DNA from: Corallibacter vietnamensis
GTDB taxonomy: Bacteria > Bacteroidota > Bacteroidia > Flavobacteriales > Flavobacteriaceae
Reading direction: 5' to 3'
Assembly (NCBI RefSeq): GCF_039537875.1
Contig: NZ_BAABBI010000002.1
Location: 372,001-436,000, forward strand
Length of the DNA: 64,000 nt
Shown here: one piece after another, positions 33,594 through 42,948 of the stretch
Layout of the letters: each line of letters starts with the position of its first letter
Numbering within the stretch: position 1 is the first letter of the stretch
The notes under the pieces: generated by a model
Database searches by the model: none
What the model saw: the letters and a program-made list of their open reading frames with translations, nothing else
What the model was told of the DNA's origin: nothing
Translations under genes and position numbers: made by a program

Positions 33594-36500
33594 TATACTG
33601 TTCTTTTAAGTTTAACTTCTGCTTTCCAACTATATAAAACAGGGACTACAAATAGTGTTATTAAAGCGATTAACATTCCACCAAAACTTGGTATTGCCAT
33701 AGGTATCATAATATCACTACCTCTTCCTGTAGATGTTAATACTGGTAATAATGCCAATATGGTAGTAGCAGTTGTCATTAAACAAGGTCTAATACGTTTT
33801 TCTCCTGCTTCTACTACTGATGCTCTGATTTCTTTTTTATTTTCTGGTGTATTTCTATCAAATGTTTGTGTTAAATAAGTTGCCATTACAACTCCATCGT
33901 CTGTTGCAATACCAAAAAGAGCAATGAAACCAACCCAAACTGCTACACTTAAATTAATTGGATGTATTTGAAATAATTCACGTAGATTCTCTCCAAAGAA
34001 ATTAAAGTTTAAAAACCAATCTTGACCATAGAGCCAAATCATTAAGAAACCACCAGCAAATGCTACTACAATACCTGTAAATACCATTAAGGATGTTCCA
34101 ACAGAACGGAATTGGAAGTACAGTATCAAAAAGATAATTGCCAAAGCTAATGGTACAACAACCGATAAAGTTTTTTCTGCTCGTAATTGGTTCTCATACG
34201 TTCCTGTAAATTGATAGTTAATGCCTTTTGGTACAACCAATTCGCCATTATCTATCTTTTCTTGAATTAAGGTTTGTGCATTTTCAACCACATTTACTTC
34301 TGCAAAACCATCCATTTTATCAAATAACACATAGCCAACTAAAAAAGTATCTTCACTTTTAATTACTTGTGGACCTTGTTCATATTTTATAGTCGCCAAT
34401 TCACTTAACGGAACAGGGCTTCCTTTTTCAACAGGCACATAGATTTGTTTTAAATCGGTTGGATTTGCTCTTAATTCTCTTGGGTAACGAACTCTAACAC
34501 CATAACGCTCACGACCTTCTACTGTTTGTGTTAATACCATACCACCAACAGCCACTTTTAAAACATTTTGAACTTCCTCTATGGTTACACCATAACGAGC
34601 AATTTTCTCTCTATCAATGTCTATTAACAAATATGGTTTACCTACTATACGGTCTGCAAAAACTGCTTCATCTTTAACACCTTCAGCTTGTTTAAGTATA
34701 TCTTCTAACTGAACACCAAATGCTTCTATTTGTTTTAAGTCTTGACCTTTAACTTTTATTCCCATAGGTGCACGCATACCAGTTTGTAGCATTACTAATC
34801 GGGTTTCAATAGGTTGCAATTTTGGTGCAGAGGTTACGCCTGGTAGTTTGTTAACTTTAACAATTTCATTCCAAATATCATCTGGTGATTGTATTTCAGG
34901 TCTCCAATTTCGATAGAACTCTCCATTATTGTCTGGAATGAGTTGAGACCTTTCGACTGTGCTCAAGGTGACATTTTCTGTATTATTTGGATTTGCGATA
35001 AATCGACCATCTTTTAATTCAAACAAGCCATCATTATTCACTTTGTAGCGTTGACGTTCTCGGTTTTCATTCAGCATATATTCTGACTTATACTGAATAA
35101 CATTTTCATACATTGATAGTGGTGCTGGGTCTAATGCAGATTCTGTACGACCTGCTTTTCCAACTACAGTTTCGATTTCAGGAATACTGGCAACTGCCAT
35201 ATCTAACTGCTGTAAAACACGCTTATTTTCTTCTACACCAGAATGTGGCATTGAGGTCGGCATCAATAAAAACGAACCTTCATTTAACGATGGCATAAAT
35301 TCTTTGCCTGTGTTTTTCATAATGAAAAAACCAGCAATTACAATAGCCGTTGGGACAGATAGGAAGAGCAACTTATTATCTAAACACCACTTTAAAATGC
35401 GTGTATAATATTTGATGAATAAGGCGAAAACACCTAATAAACCAAAGCAAATGACACTTACAAAAATGAGATTCCAAAAAATGCTTTTATCAACGCCTAA
35501 TGGTCTCCAATATTCGGCTAATAGGAACACTATTGCTGATGCTGAAATAATGATATTGGTAAGATTAGCTTGTTTGCCTGTAATCTTATTTCGAAGATTG
35601 ATAAGTGCTGTAATTCCAAATGCTATCAATATCAATCCTAACCAATACCCATAGACTATGGCTACGATTCCCAATGCTATTAAAACGCCATTTAAAACAT
35701 ATTTAAAAGTGTTTTTAATGTCTTTCTTTCGGAATAAGAATGCAGCAAAAGGCGGAATTAAAAATAAGGCTACAATAATGGATGCTGTTAATGCAAAAGT
35801 CTTTGTAAAGGCTAATGGTCTGAATAGTTTTCCTTCCGCTCCAATCATTGTAAATACTGGAATGAAACTGATAATCGTGGTCATTACTGCGGTAACGATT
35901 GCGCCAGAGACTTCGGCTGTAGCATTGTAAACTACGGTGTTTGTGGGTAACTTTTTATGAGATTCCTCGTCGCTCGTTCCTCGCTCTGTCGGAATGACAT
36001 TTTCGTTTTCGTCTAAATGCCTTATAATATTTTCTGAAAGTATGACACCTACATCGACCATTGTACCAATAGCAATAGCAATACCTGATAATGCCACAAT
36101 ATTAGCATCTACACCAAAGAGTTTCATTGCTATAAACACCATTAACACGGCAACAGGTAACAATCCCGAAATCAATACCGATGCTCGAAGATTAAACACC
36201 ATAATAATAATGACAAGAATGGTAATGAGAATTTCTAATGTCAATGCCTCATTGAGTGTTCCTAATGTTTCTTGTATCAGTTCTGTTCTGTCATAAAAGG
36301 GTACTATGGTCACTTGGGAAGTTCTACCATCCGCTAATACTTTTGAAGGTAATCCTGCACTTAATTCATTAATTTTTTCCTTTACGTTATTGATGACTTC
36401 CATTGGGTTAGCACCATAACGAGCCACAACTACAGCACCAACAACTTCAGCACCTTCCTTATCTAATAATCCACGTCTTGTTGCAGGACCTAATGAAACT

Positions 36501-37342
36501 TTACCTATATCCTTTATTCTAATTGAAGTATAATCTTCTGAAGTGACTACTGCATTTTCGATGTCTGAAATGGATTTCACATAACCCAAACCACGCACTA
36601 AATATTCGGCTTGGTTAATTTCCAAAGTTTGTGCACCAATATCCTTATTACTTTCCTTAACCGCTTTTACAACGTGATGCAATCCAATATTATATTGACG
36701 CATTAATTCTGGATTCACGTCCACTTGATATTCTTGAACATATCCACCAATTGATGCAACTTCAGAAACACCACTTGCCGAAGACAAGGCATATTTAACA
36801 TAGTAATCTTGAATACTACGTAATTCGTGTAAATCCCAACCACCTGTTACATTACCGTTTTCATCACGACCTTCAAGTGTGTACCAAAATATTTGTCCTA
36901 ACCCTGTGGCATCTGGACCTAACGCTGGATTAACACCTTCGGGTAATAAACCACTTGGTAAGGAATTAAGTTTTTCGAGAATACGACTTCTGCTCCAGTA
37001 AAATTCTATATCCTCTTCAAAAATGATATAGATGCTTGAAAACCCAAACATAGAGGAACTACGAATGGTTTTCACTCCAGGAATACCCAATAATGATGTG
37101 GTTAATGGATAGGTTATTTGGTCTTCTATATCTTGTGGGGAACGACCATCCCACTTGGTAAATACGATTTGTTGATTTTCACCTATATCGGGAATAGCAT
37201 CTACTGCTACAGGGTTACTTGGCAAAAATCCTGTATCCCAATTAAAAGGTGCATTAACAGTTCCCCATCCAATAAAAAGGACAAGTAGTAAAACTGCAAC
37301 GAGTTTGTTTTCTATTAAAAATTTGATGCTTTTATTTAGCAT
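33593..37342 (-). CDS. cusA: CusA/CzcA family heavy-metal RND efflux pump with two in-frame repeat insertions
   Basis: About 1249 residues. The ATG at 37342 starts the usual MLNKSIKFLIENKLVAVLL; an in-frame ATG at 37360 adds six residues. HME-RND features are DIGENQQIVFTKWDGRSPQDIEDQ, GIAIAIGTMVDVGVILSENI in TM4 and FIALFGIATDDGVVMATYL in the second half. It drives metal ions from periplasm or cytoplasm to the outside with the proton gradient. An additional block of helices (about residues 545-680) between TM6-type segments makes it longer than E. coli CusA (1047). Two dispersed repeats are translated in frame at about residues 448-461 and 790-800 without breaking the frame. Confidence 0.92.
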   Translation of the reverse strand: MLNKSIKFLIENKLVAVLLLVLFIGWGTVNAPFNWDTGFLPSNPVAVDAIPDIGENQQIVFTKWDGRSPQDIEDQITYPLTTSLLGIPGVKTIRSSSMFGFSSIYIIFEEDIEFYWSRSRILEKLNSLPSGLLPEGVNPALGPDATGLGQIFWYTLEGRDENGNVTGGWDLHELRSIQDYYVKYALSSASGVSEVASIGGYVQEYQVDVNPELMRQYNIGLHHVVKAVKESNKDIGAQTLEINQAEYLVRGLGYVKSISDIENAVVTSEDYTSIRIKDIGKVSLGPATRRGLLDKEGAEVVGAVVVARYGANPMEVINNVKEKINELSAGLPSKVLADGRTSQVTIVPFYDRTELIQETLGTLNEALTLEILITILVIIIMVFNLRASVLISGLLPVAVLMVFIAMKLFGVDANIVALSGIAIAIGTMVDVGVILSENIIRHLDENENVIPTERGTSDEESHKKLPTNTVVYNATAEVSGAIVTAVMTTIISFIPVFTMIGAEGKLFRPLAFTKTFALTASIIVALFLIPPFAAFLFRKKDIKNTFKYVLNGVLIALGIVAIVYGYWLGLILIAFGITALINLRNKITGKQANLTNIIISASAIVFLLAEYWRPLGVDKSIFWNLIFVSVICFGLLGVFALFIKYYTRILKWCLDNKLLFLSVPTAIVIAGFFIMKNTGKEFMPSLNEGSFLLMPTSMPHSGVEENKRVLQQLDMAVASIPEIETVVGKAGRTESALDPAPLSMYENVIQYKSEYMLNENRERQRYKVNNDGLFELKDGRFIANPNNTENVTLSTVERSQLIPDNNGEFYRNWRPEIQSPDDIWNEIVKVNKLPGVTSAPKLQPIETRLVMLQTGMRAPMGIKVKGQDLKQIEAFGVQLEDILKQAEGVKDEAVFADRIVGKPYLLIDIDREKIARYGVTIEEVQNVLKVAVGGMVLTQTVEGRERYGVRVRYPRELRANPTDLKQIYVPVEKGSPVPLSELATIKYEQGPQVIKSEDTFLVGYVLFDKMDGFAEVNVVENAQTLIQEKIDNGELVVPKGINYQFTGTYENQLRAEKTLSVVVPLALAIIFLILYFQFRSVGTSLMVFTGIVVAFAGGFLMIWLYGQDWFLNFNFFGENLRELFQIHPINLSVAVWVGFIALFGIATDDGVVMATYLTQTFDRNTPENKKEIRASVVEAGEKRIRPCLMTTATTILALLPVLTSTGRGSDIMIPMAIPSFGGMLIALITLFVVPVLYSWKAEVKLKRTV
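34943..34973. repeat. Dispersed-repeat-like insertion in cusA (second)
   Basis: TTGAGACCTTTCGACTGTGC followed by TCAAGGTGACA. It has ACCTT/AAGGT and TTGAG/CTCAA symmetry. Its complement is read in frame in cusA as NVTLSTVERSQ. Sequences of this kind are, from memory, common intergenic repeats in Bacteroidota. Confidence 0.65.
35959..35999. repeat. Dispersed-repeat-like insertion in cusA (first)
   Basis: 41 bp beginning GAGATTCCTCGTCGCTCG and ending CTGTCGGAATGACA, with ATTCC/GGAAT terminal symmetry. It is visibly more GC-rich than the surrounding gene. The complement is translated as NVIPTERGTSDEES in a cytoplasmic loop after TM4 of CusA. It resembles the GTCATTCCGA-type repeat I recall from many bacterial intergenic regions. 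Confidence 0.7.
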
Positions 37343-37346
37343 ATGA

Positions 37347-37453
37347 TTGATTTTAAACAATTAGACAATAGTGTTGTAAAAACACCGAATACAGTAAATT
37401 ATCCTTACGACATTGCAGTCATAGGATAAAAGAGTCTATTGTTTAAAAATCAA
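37347..37453. repeat. 107-bp nested inverted repeat upstream of cusA (three-way-junction shape)
   Basis: Outer arms of 20 bp (37347-37366 and 37434-37453) read TTGATTTTAAACAATTAGAC and its near-perfect complement. Inside are two smaller hairpins: GTGTT/AACAC (37371-37385) and TATCCT/AGGATA (about 37400-37428). The left arm ends 4 bases before the cusA start, and the right arm covers the last codon of the HYC gene. Either an RNA structure controlling cusA or a small palindromic insertion. Confidence 0.65.
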
Positions 37454-37863
37454 ATTAAGTATGTCTCGTCAATCTTGTAGAGTTGCCTTATGACGAGTGG
37501 TGGTTTGTATTCTTCGTAGGTAGATACATTACTGTCTAAACCTTCAAAAAGGTTAATGTAAGTATAAACAAATGAAGCGATGAATACTTGTTGCTCAAAC
37601 GTGATTTTGTCAACTTGCAATTGTAATTCGTCTTGACCTTCAATTGCTAATTGTTTATCATCACAACAATTTTTCTTGGTAATAGAACATTCTTCGGTTG
37701 AAGGCTTTTCCATTTCCATTCCGCAACCTTTGGCTTTTTGAAAGATAGCAGATTCTACTAAAGTATCTCCACAATAATGCATATTCACAGTAAATGACAT
37801 TGTAGAGAATAACACTACAAAAGTCATTGCTAAAGACATTATTTTATGGAAAATCTGCTTCAT
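37450..37863 (-). CDS. HYC_CC_PP family exported protein
   Basis: About 137 residues from the ATG at 37863, which begins a signal-peptide-like leader (MKQIFHKIMSLAMTFVVL); an ATG at 37893 adds ten residues. The family motifs are VNMHYCGDTLV (HYC) near residue 35, KNCCDD (CC) near 75, and KPPL near the C-terminus (EEYKPPLVIRQLY). This Bacteroidota family has unknown function, but its Cys and His content and its place at the head of the copper-type operon suggest metal binding outside the membrane (inference). Confidence 0.82.
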   Translation of the reverse strand: MKQIFHKIMSLAMTFVVLFSTMSFTVNMHYCGDTLVESAIFQKAKGCGMEMEKPSTEECSITKKNCCDDKQLAIEGQDELQLQVDKITFEQQVFIASFVYTYINLFEGLDSNVSTYEEYKPPLVIRQLYKIDETYLI

Positions 37864-37934
37864 ATTGATTGCGAAGTTACGAAATTTTAACAACTATTGA
37901 TTTTGTTTAACAGAAGTTTAATTGATTAATCTGC

Positions 37935-39887
37935 TTAATCCCATTTCATTTTCTGCAATCGAACTGCATTTAAAATTGCTAATAATGCTACTCCTACATC
38001 TGCAAAAACAGCTTCCCACATTGTGGCTAAACCACCTGCTCCTAATATCAAGACAATAACTTTAACTCCAAACGCTAAAATGATATTCTGCCAAACTACT
38101 TTGCGTGTAGAACGACTAATTTTAATGGCTCTCACTACTTTTGATGGTTGGTCTGTTTGAATAATGACATCTGCTGTTTCAATAGCTACATCACTACCTA
38201 AACCACCCATCGCAATACCAACGTTACTTAATGCTAAAACAGGTGCATCGTTAATACCATCACCTATAAAAGCTACTTTATTTTCAGGATTCTTCTTTAA
38301 AGATTCAACTTCGTTTAATTTATCTTCTGGTAGTAAACCACCTGTAGCATTTTCAATATTCAACTTTTTAGCGACTTGTTGAGTTATAGAATCTTTATCA
38401 CCAGAAAGCATCATAATATTTTTAATGCCTACTTTATGTAAATCTGTAATTGTTTCTTTTGCATCCTCTTTTAATTCATCTGCTATGACTACATAACCTG
38501 CAAATTGATTATCGATTGCAACTAATACTATCGATTCTACAATAGATTCCGTTTCAGATGGAACATTTATATTATTCGCAGTCATTAAGGCTTTATTTCC
38601 TACTAAAACTGTTTTACCATTAACAACGCCTTTTAAACCTTTACCTGCAATTTCAGAAACGTCTTGTGCTTCAAAATCTTCTCCTTCAGCTTTGTACTCT
38701 AAAATGGCTTTAGCAATTGGATGCGTGGATTGTTCTTCCAACGCCATTAAGTATTGCATAAATTCGGTTTCATTCCAACCAATTGCTTTTACTTCTTTGA
38801 TTTTAAAAACACCTTTGGTAACGGTTCCTGTTTTGTCCATTACCAAAGTATTTATTTTGGTCATAGCATCTAAAAATGAAGCACCTTTAAATAATATTCC
38901 ATTTTTTGAAGCTGCTCCCAATCCACCGAAATATCCTAATGGAATTGAAATCACTAAGGCACAAGGACAAGATATTACCAAGAAAATTAATGCTCTGTAT
39001 AACCAATCTCTAAACACATAATCATCTACAAAAAAGTAAGGTATAAAAGTAACACCAATAGCTAAAAACACAACAATTGGTGTGTAGATACGAGCAAACT
39101 GTCTAATAAATAGTTCTGTTTTAGACTTACGAGCTGTAGCATTTTGAACCAAATCTAATATTCTCGCAATAGAACTGTCTTCAAACTTATTAGTTACCTC
39201 AACTTCAATAACGCTTTCTAAATTGATACTACCTGCGTAAACCTTTGCTTCTTTCTGAATGGAATCTGGTTTGCTCTCGCCTGTTAACGCTGCGGTGTTT
39301 AGAGATGCTTTTTCGGATAATAAAATCCCATCTAACGGTATTTTCTCACCTACTCGAATTTGTATTTTTTCACCAATATTTACAGCTTCTGGCGACACAC
39401 TAACATAATCACCATCACGAAATACATTGGCTTCTTTTGGTCGAACATCTAATAAGGCTTTAATATTTCCTTTTGCTCTATTAACTGCTGCGTTTTGAAA
39501 TAATTCTCCTACTGCATAAAATAGCATTACTGCCACACCTTCAGGATATTCACCAATGATAAACGCACCAATGGTGGCAATAGACATTAAAAAGAACTCG
39601 GTAAAAACATCGCCTTTTATAAGACTTTTCCATCCTTCTTTAATTACAGGAAATCCAACTGGAATATATGCTAAAGTGTACCAAACTACTCGAATCAATC
39701 CTTCAAATTGAGGAATCGCATCAAAATAATCTACAGCGATACCTACCATTAACATAACAAAACTTATAATAGCAGGAATGTATGTCTTGAATGCACTTCC
39801 ATCTCCGTGGTCGTGACCATCATCGTGAGAATGTTGTTCTTCTGAATTTGGTTTTAAATCTCTTAAATTGACTTTCTTTTTTTTCAT
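37935..39887 (-). CDS. Zn/Cd/Co-type P1B ATPase (ZntA/CadA-like)
   Basis: 650 residues. There is no HMA domain; the N-terminus instead has a His/Asp stretch (EEQHSHDDGHDHGDG, residues 16-30) that can bind zinc. The ion path motif is SCPCALVISIPLG (Cys306-Cys308), the phosphorylation site DKTGTVTKG (Asp351), and the hinge GDGINDAPVLALSNVGIAMG. The SCPC signature and HEQSTHPIAKAI-like region (EEQSTHPIAKAI) point to divalent zinc, cadmium or lead export rather than copper. Its start overlaps the DUF3703 gene by 4 bp. The operon carries a candidate Fur-type operator at 40284. Confidence 0.92.
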   Translation of the reverse strand: MKKKKVNLRDLKPNSEEQHSHDDGHDHGDGSAFKTYIPAIISFVMLMVGIAVDYFDAIPQFEGLIRVVWYTLAYIPVGFPVIKEGWKSLIKGDVFTEFFLMSIATIGAFIIGEYPEGVAVMLFYAVGELFQNAAVNRAKGNIKALLDVRPKEANVFRDGDYVSVSPEAVNIGEKIQIRVGEKIPLDGILLSEKASLNTAALTGESKPDSIQKEAKVYAGSINLESVIEVEVTNKFEDSSIARILDLVQNATARKSKTELFIRQFARIYTPIVVFLAIGVTFIPYFFVDDYVFRDWLYRALIFLVISCPCALVISIPLGYFGGLGAASKNGILFKGASFLDAMTKINTLVMDKTGTVTKGVFKIKEVKAIGWNETEFMQYLMALEEQSTHPIAKAILEYKAEGEDFEAQDVSEIAGKGLKGVVNGKTVLVGNKALMTANNINVPSETESIVESIVLVAIDNQFAGYVVIADELKEDAKETITDLHKVGIKNIMMLSGDKDSITQQVAKKLNIENATGGLLPEDKLNEVESLKKNPENKVAFIGDGINDAPVLALSNVGIAMGGLGSDVAIETADVIIQTDQPSKVVRAIKISRSTRKVVWQNIILAFGVKVIVLILGAGGLATMWEAVFADVGVALLAILNAVRLQKMKWD

Positions 39888-40246
39888 TTAATATCTAATA
39901 ATTTTTCAATGTCATTGGGAATAGGCATCCGTTTTAATGGTGGCACGTATGCTCCACCTGTATTACCAAGTGGAACGTGATTTATAAATGATTTCCAGCC
40001 ACCCACAAACAACCTAACTATTTGACCTATTACTTCTTTAGTATCTTTTTGTCTAAATCCAAATTTTAGCATTAACCAATGTGAATAGGTATGTTCTATT
40101 GGATAAGATTGCCCTATGATATGACTGCGTTCTAAATGATACCAAGCATTGCCAAAATGCTTATTTTCTAAACAGAAACTGTATAGTTTTAATTCTTCGT
40201 TATACGCCTGTTTAAGATGTTTAGGTATTTTAGTATTAAACTTCAT
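39884..40246 (-). CDS. DUF3703 domain-containing protein
   Basis: About 120 residues from the ATG at 40246; an ATG at 40288 would lie in the operator. It is a helical, His-rich small protein: 'KQAYNEELKLYSFCLENKHFGNAWYHLERSHIIGQ' and 'HTYSHWLMLKFGFRQKD', a pattern matching DUF3703, then PLGNTGGAYVPPLKRMPIP. DUF3703 genes commonly accompany metal efflux genes; function is unknown. It overlaps the downstream ATPase gene by 4 bp (ATGA) and is therefore co-translated. Confidence 0.82.
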   Translation of the reverse strand: MKFNTKIPKHLKQAYNEELKLYSFCLENKHFGNAWYHLERSHIIGQSYPIEHTYSHWLMLKFGFRQKDTKEVIGQIVRLFVGGWKSFINHVPLGNTGGAYVPPLKRMPIPNDIEKLLDIK

Positions 40247-40283
40247 ATTCACTAATTTTGGATAAATGTACTTTAATAGTAAG

Positions 40284-40304
40284 TGCAATGGAAGTGCAAT
40301 TATT
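40284..40304 (-). promoter_or_regulatory. Candidate Fur-family operator before the DUF3703-ATPase operon
   Basis: Minus strand TTGCACTTCCATTGCA (direct-repeat-like TTGCAC), closely matching the site at 43292-43312. A -7-like TACATTTA lies 15 bases after the second TTG, so the operator covers the -33 region. Confidence 0.6.
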
Positions 40305-40716
40305 AGCCACTACACTTATCGCAAATACCTTTTACCACCAAATTTACATTCTCTGACACAAAACCATCAGGTACTTTAATTTGCGGTATTTTATGTTCTG
40401 TTAGGCAAATGGTTTCATTGCAATTGTTACAATGGAAATGTAAGTGTAAATCGGTTTTTATATCACAATTACATCCCTTTTCGCATAACGCATATTTTGT
40501 TATCCCTGTGCCATCGTCTATTTGATGCACAATATCCTTTTCTTCAAAAGTTTTAATAGTTCTGTACAAGGTAGTTCTATCTGCTTTTTCAAAAGCATTT
40601 TCAATATCACTCAATGTTACCGCTATCTCTTTTTCTGCAAGAAACTTATAAATTAACATACGCATTGCTGTAACACGAATATTTTTTGACTCTAATACTT
40701 GTTCTATTGTTTCCAT
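40303..40716 (-). CDS. Fur-family metal-responsive repressor
   Basis: 137 residues. The N-terminal winged helix includes the recognition segment EKADRTTLYRTIKTFEEK (about 44-60). Sensor and structural metal sites follow: DLHLHFHCNNC (His91, His93, His95, Cys96, Cys99) and CDKC (Cys132, Cys135), plus an extra Cys-rich loop CEKGCNC (78-84). The four-Cys structural zinc site is typical of Fur/Zur. It probably controls both nearby promoters that share the TTGCACnnCCATTGCA motif. It is 2 bp after the TonB receptor gene. Fur, Zur or another metal specificity cannot be read from sequence. Confidence 0.9.
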   Translation of the reverse strand: METIEQVLESKNIRVTAMRMLIYKFLAEKEIAVTLSDIENAFEKADRTTLYRTIKTFEEKDIVHQIDDGTGITKYALCEKGCNCDIKTDLHLHFHCNNCNETICLTEHKIPQIKVPDGFVSENVNLVVKGICDKCSG

Positions 40717-40718
40717 AT

Positions 40719-42905
40719 TTAATCGTGGTCTTCGTTTCCAAATGGTTTAATAATAAGACCTACACTAAATATAAAACCATCTGTAGGTGCATAAATCTCT
40801 GGAAAAACAGGATTGTCGTGTGGCGGTAAAACTAAAGGTGAAAACCTGCTTTGTCTTCTATCTGTAAAATTCTCAAAATTCACAAATACACTTCCTAATT
40901 TAAAATTACGCAACACCAATAAACCCATAGTTACAAAGTCTGTAGTTTCTGTACCATTGGATAAGAATTGTTTTCCTGTATAAAAGGTTTCATAACCAAT
41001 ACGCCATTTTTCAGATTCGTACATTAAAACACTACCTGCGTTATGCTTTGCTGTTAATGGCTTTTGTGGATTACCAGGTAAATAATTTAGTTTGGTATCA
41101 ATAAGTGCATAGTTTAAAAACCATCTAAAGTCTTTGTATGTAAATTTTATATTGGTTTCTGCTCCTTTACTAAAGATTTCATCTGGTGCATTTTCAAACT
41201 GAAATAATCCGTTATCTGTTGAATTTAAAAGCAGTCCATCATTAATAGCAGTCACATAGAATAATTGGTTTATGGAAAAACCAATCTCATCCGATAATCG
41301 TGTTTGATAATTCACATCGAAATTAACACCATAAGAACGTTCTGCATCTACTGTAGATTTATCTATAGCAAGCACATTTTCAAAATTGATATACTCTGCT
41401 TCTTCTGTAAAAATATCTGGAATCTTATACCCTAAACCTCCACCAATTCTACTTGAAAATCCACTATTGTTTTTATAAAGTAATGAAATTCTTGGAAGTG
41501 GAAAGAAACCGAAATCCGTATTATAATCTGCTCTTAATCCTGTTTCTAATATCCAATTATCCGATATGTCGTAAATATTATTTGCAAATGCTCCAAAGGT
41601 CACATCTTTTTGGTCTCTTTGTAATGGTGCGTTATCATTTTCATCGAAATTTGAGGTATATAGATTAGCTCCAACTATCCAATCCGTATTTTCTGATGCT
41701 GTATTATAAGATATTTCAGTAAACGTATTTGTTTGTTTGCCATCAAAATTGAAATCCGGAACAGTTAAGTTCCTATCGAAAAAAGAGACACTATTTTTAA
41801 ACTCTAATGAACTAACGGAATCTAATTGTGTTTGATATACAAATTGACTGCTTAATCGTTTTGAGTTGTTTTCTTCTGTATATTGATGAATACCATCCGC
41901 ACCACTTTCAATTTTGGTAATATCTCCACCAATTCTATCATCATACGTTCCGTTTAACCCAAACCAGAGCATTGTTTTATCTGATGGATAATAAAACAGT
42001 TTAGGATTAAAAGAAATTGATGTTGTTTTTGGCAGGTTGCTAAAGCCATCATCTTCTGGGTCGTATGCTTTTTGATAATGACCAGAACCATAAAGTGATA
42101 CACCGAATTTTTCATTTCTTTTACTATAAAATACATTGGCTGTACTTCCTAATGCTTGTGTTTGTGTAAGCATTATATCTAAAGCAGGTTCAAAGTCTGG
42201 TGTTTTAGATACCATATTTACCAATCCTGCAATAGCACCACCACCATAAAGGGTTGATGAACTTCCTTTTATAATTTCAAATTGTTGTAAGTCTAAAGGT
42301 GGTATTTGTAGAATACTTAATCCACTTGAGAAACCACCATATAATGGAAACCCATCTCTTAAAAGTTGTGTGTATCTACCATCTAATCCTTGAATACGAA
42401 TGTTGGTGCTCCCACTACTTAATGATGTTTGTTGCATTTGTATTCCTGTACTTTCACGAAGCACCATAGAAATATTAGTAGGGTTCATTATTGCTTTTTC
42501 TCCTAATTCCTCTGCACCGATAAACTCGATACGTGTTGGTATTTTTCGTACTGTTCTTGTGCTTCTTGTAGATTGCAATACTACAGCATCTAATTGATTG
42601 CCACCCTCTTTTAGTTTAAACACTAATTCTGTATTACTTGGAATTTGAATAGTTGTCTCAAATGTTTCAAAACCTAAAAAGGAAATTATTATTTGATGCT
42701 GACCGTCTGGTATTTCTGTAAATTCTGCAATACCATCAAAATTGGTGACTGCTCCTTTTTCTAATGCTTCAAAGTAAACAGTAGCGCCCATTAAAGGTTC
42801 GTTATCTGCCTCTGTTATGACTTTAATTTGTATGTCTGATGTTTGTGCCTTTAACGATAGGCAAAGTATTAATATGAGCTTTAGGCTCAATAGGTATTTA
42901 TTCAT
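40719..42905 (-). CDS. TonB-dependent outer membrane receptor
   Basis: 728 residues. The signal peptide is followed by a carboxypeptidase-regulatory-like beta-sandwich (about 22-105, 'EPLMGATVYFEALEKGAVTNFDG'), the plug domain (about 115-230, 'GSSSTLYGGGAIAGLVNMVSKTP') and a 22-strand barrel. These receptors import metal chelates or other ligands using TonB energy. Co-transcription with a Fur-family regulator and a metal-type cysteine protein suggests a metal complex as ligand (inference). Nothing identifies the ligand. Confidence 0.92.
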   Translation of the reverse strand: MNKYLLSLKLILILCLSLKAQTSDIQIKVITEADNEPLMGATVYFEALEKGAVTNFDGIAEFTEIPDGQHQIIISFLGFETFETTIQIPSNTELVFKLKEGGNQLDAVVLQSTRSTRTVRKIPTRIEFIGAEELGEKAIMNPTNISMVLRESTGIQMQQTSLSSGSTNIRIQGLDGRYTQLLRDGFPLYGGFSSGLSILQIPPLDLQQFEIIKGSSSTLYGGGAIAGLVNMVSKTPDFEPALDIMLTQTQALGSTANVFYSKRNEKFGVSLYGSGHYQKAYDPEDDGFSNLPKTTSISFNPKLFYYPSDKTMLWFGLNGTYDDRIGGDITKIESGADGIHQYTEENNSKRLSSQFVYQTQLDSVSSLEFKNSVSFFDRNLTVPDFNFDGKQTNTFTEISYNTASENTDWIVGANLYTSNFDENDNAPLQRDQKDVTFGAFANNIYDISDNWILETGLRADYNTDFGFFPLPRISLLYKNNSGFSSRIGGGLGYKIPDIFTEEAEYINFENVLAIDKSTVDAERSYGVNFDVNYQTRLSDEIGFSINQLFYVTAINDGLLLNSTDNGLFQFENAPDEIFSKGAETNIKFTYKDFRWFLNYALIDTKLNYLPGNPQKPLTAKHNAGSVLMYESEKWRIGYETFYTGKQFLSNGTETTDFVTMGLLVLRNFKLGSVFVNFENFTDRRQSRFSPLVLPPHDNPVFPEIYAPTDGFIFSVGLIIKPFGNEDHD

Positions 42906-42948
42906 TGAATTATAATTAACTAAATAATTGATTTAAAATCGTGTTACT

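Noticed and set aside
35412..36296. Several plus-strand frames antisense to cusA, 80-100 codons each
   Set aside because: They mirror the codon structure of cusA, have no promoter or family pattern, and are normal shadows of a long AT-rich gene.
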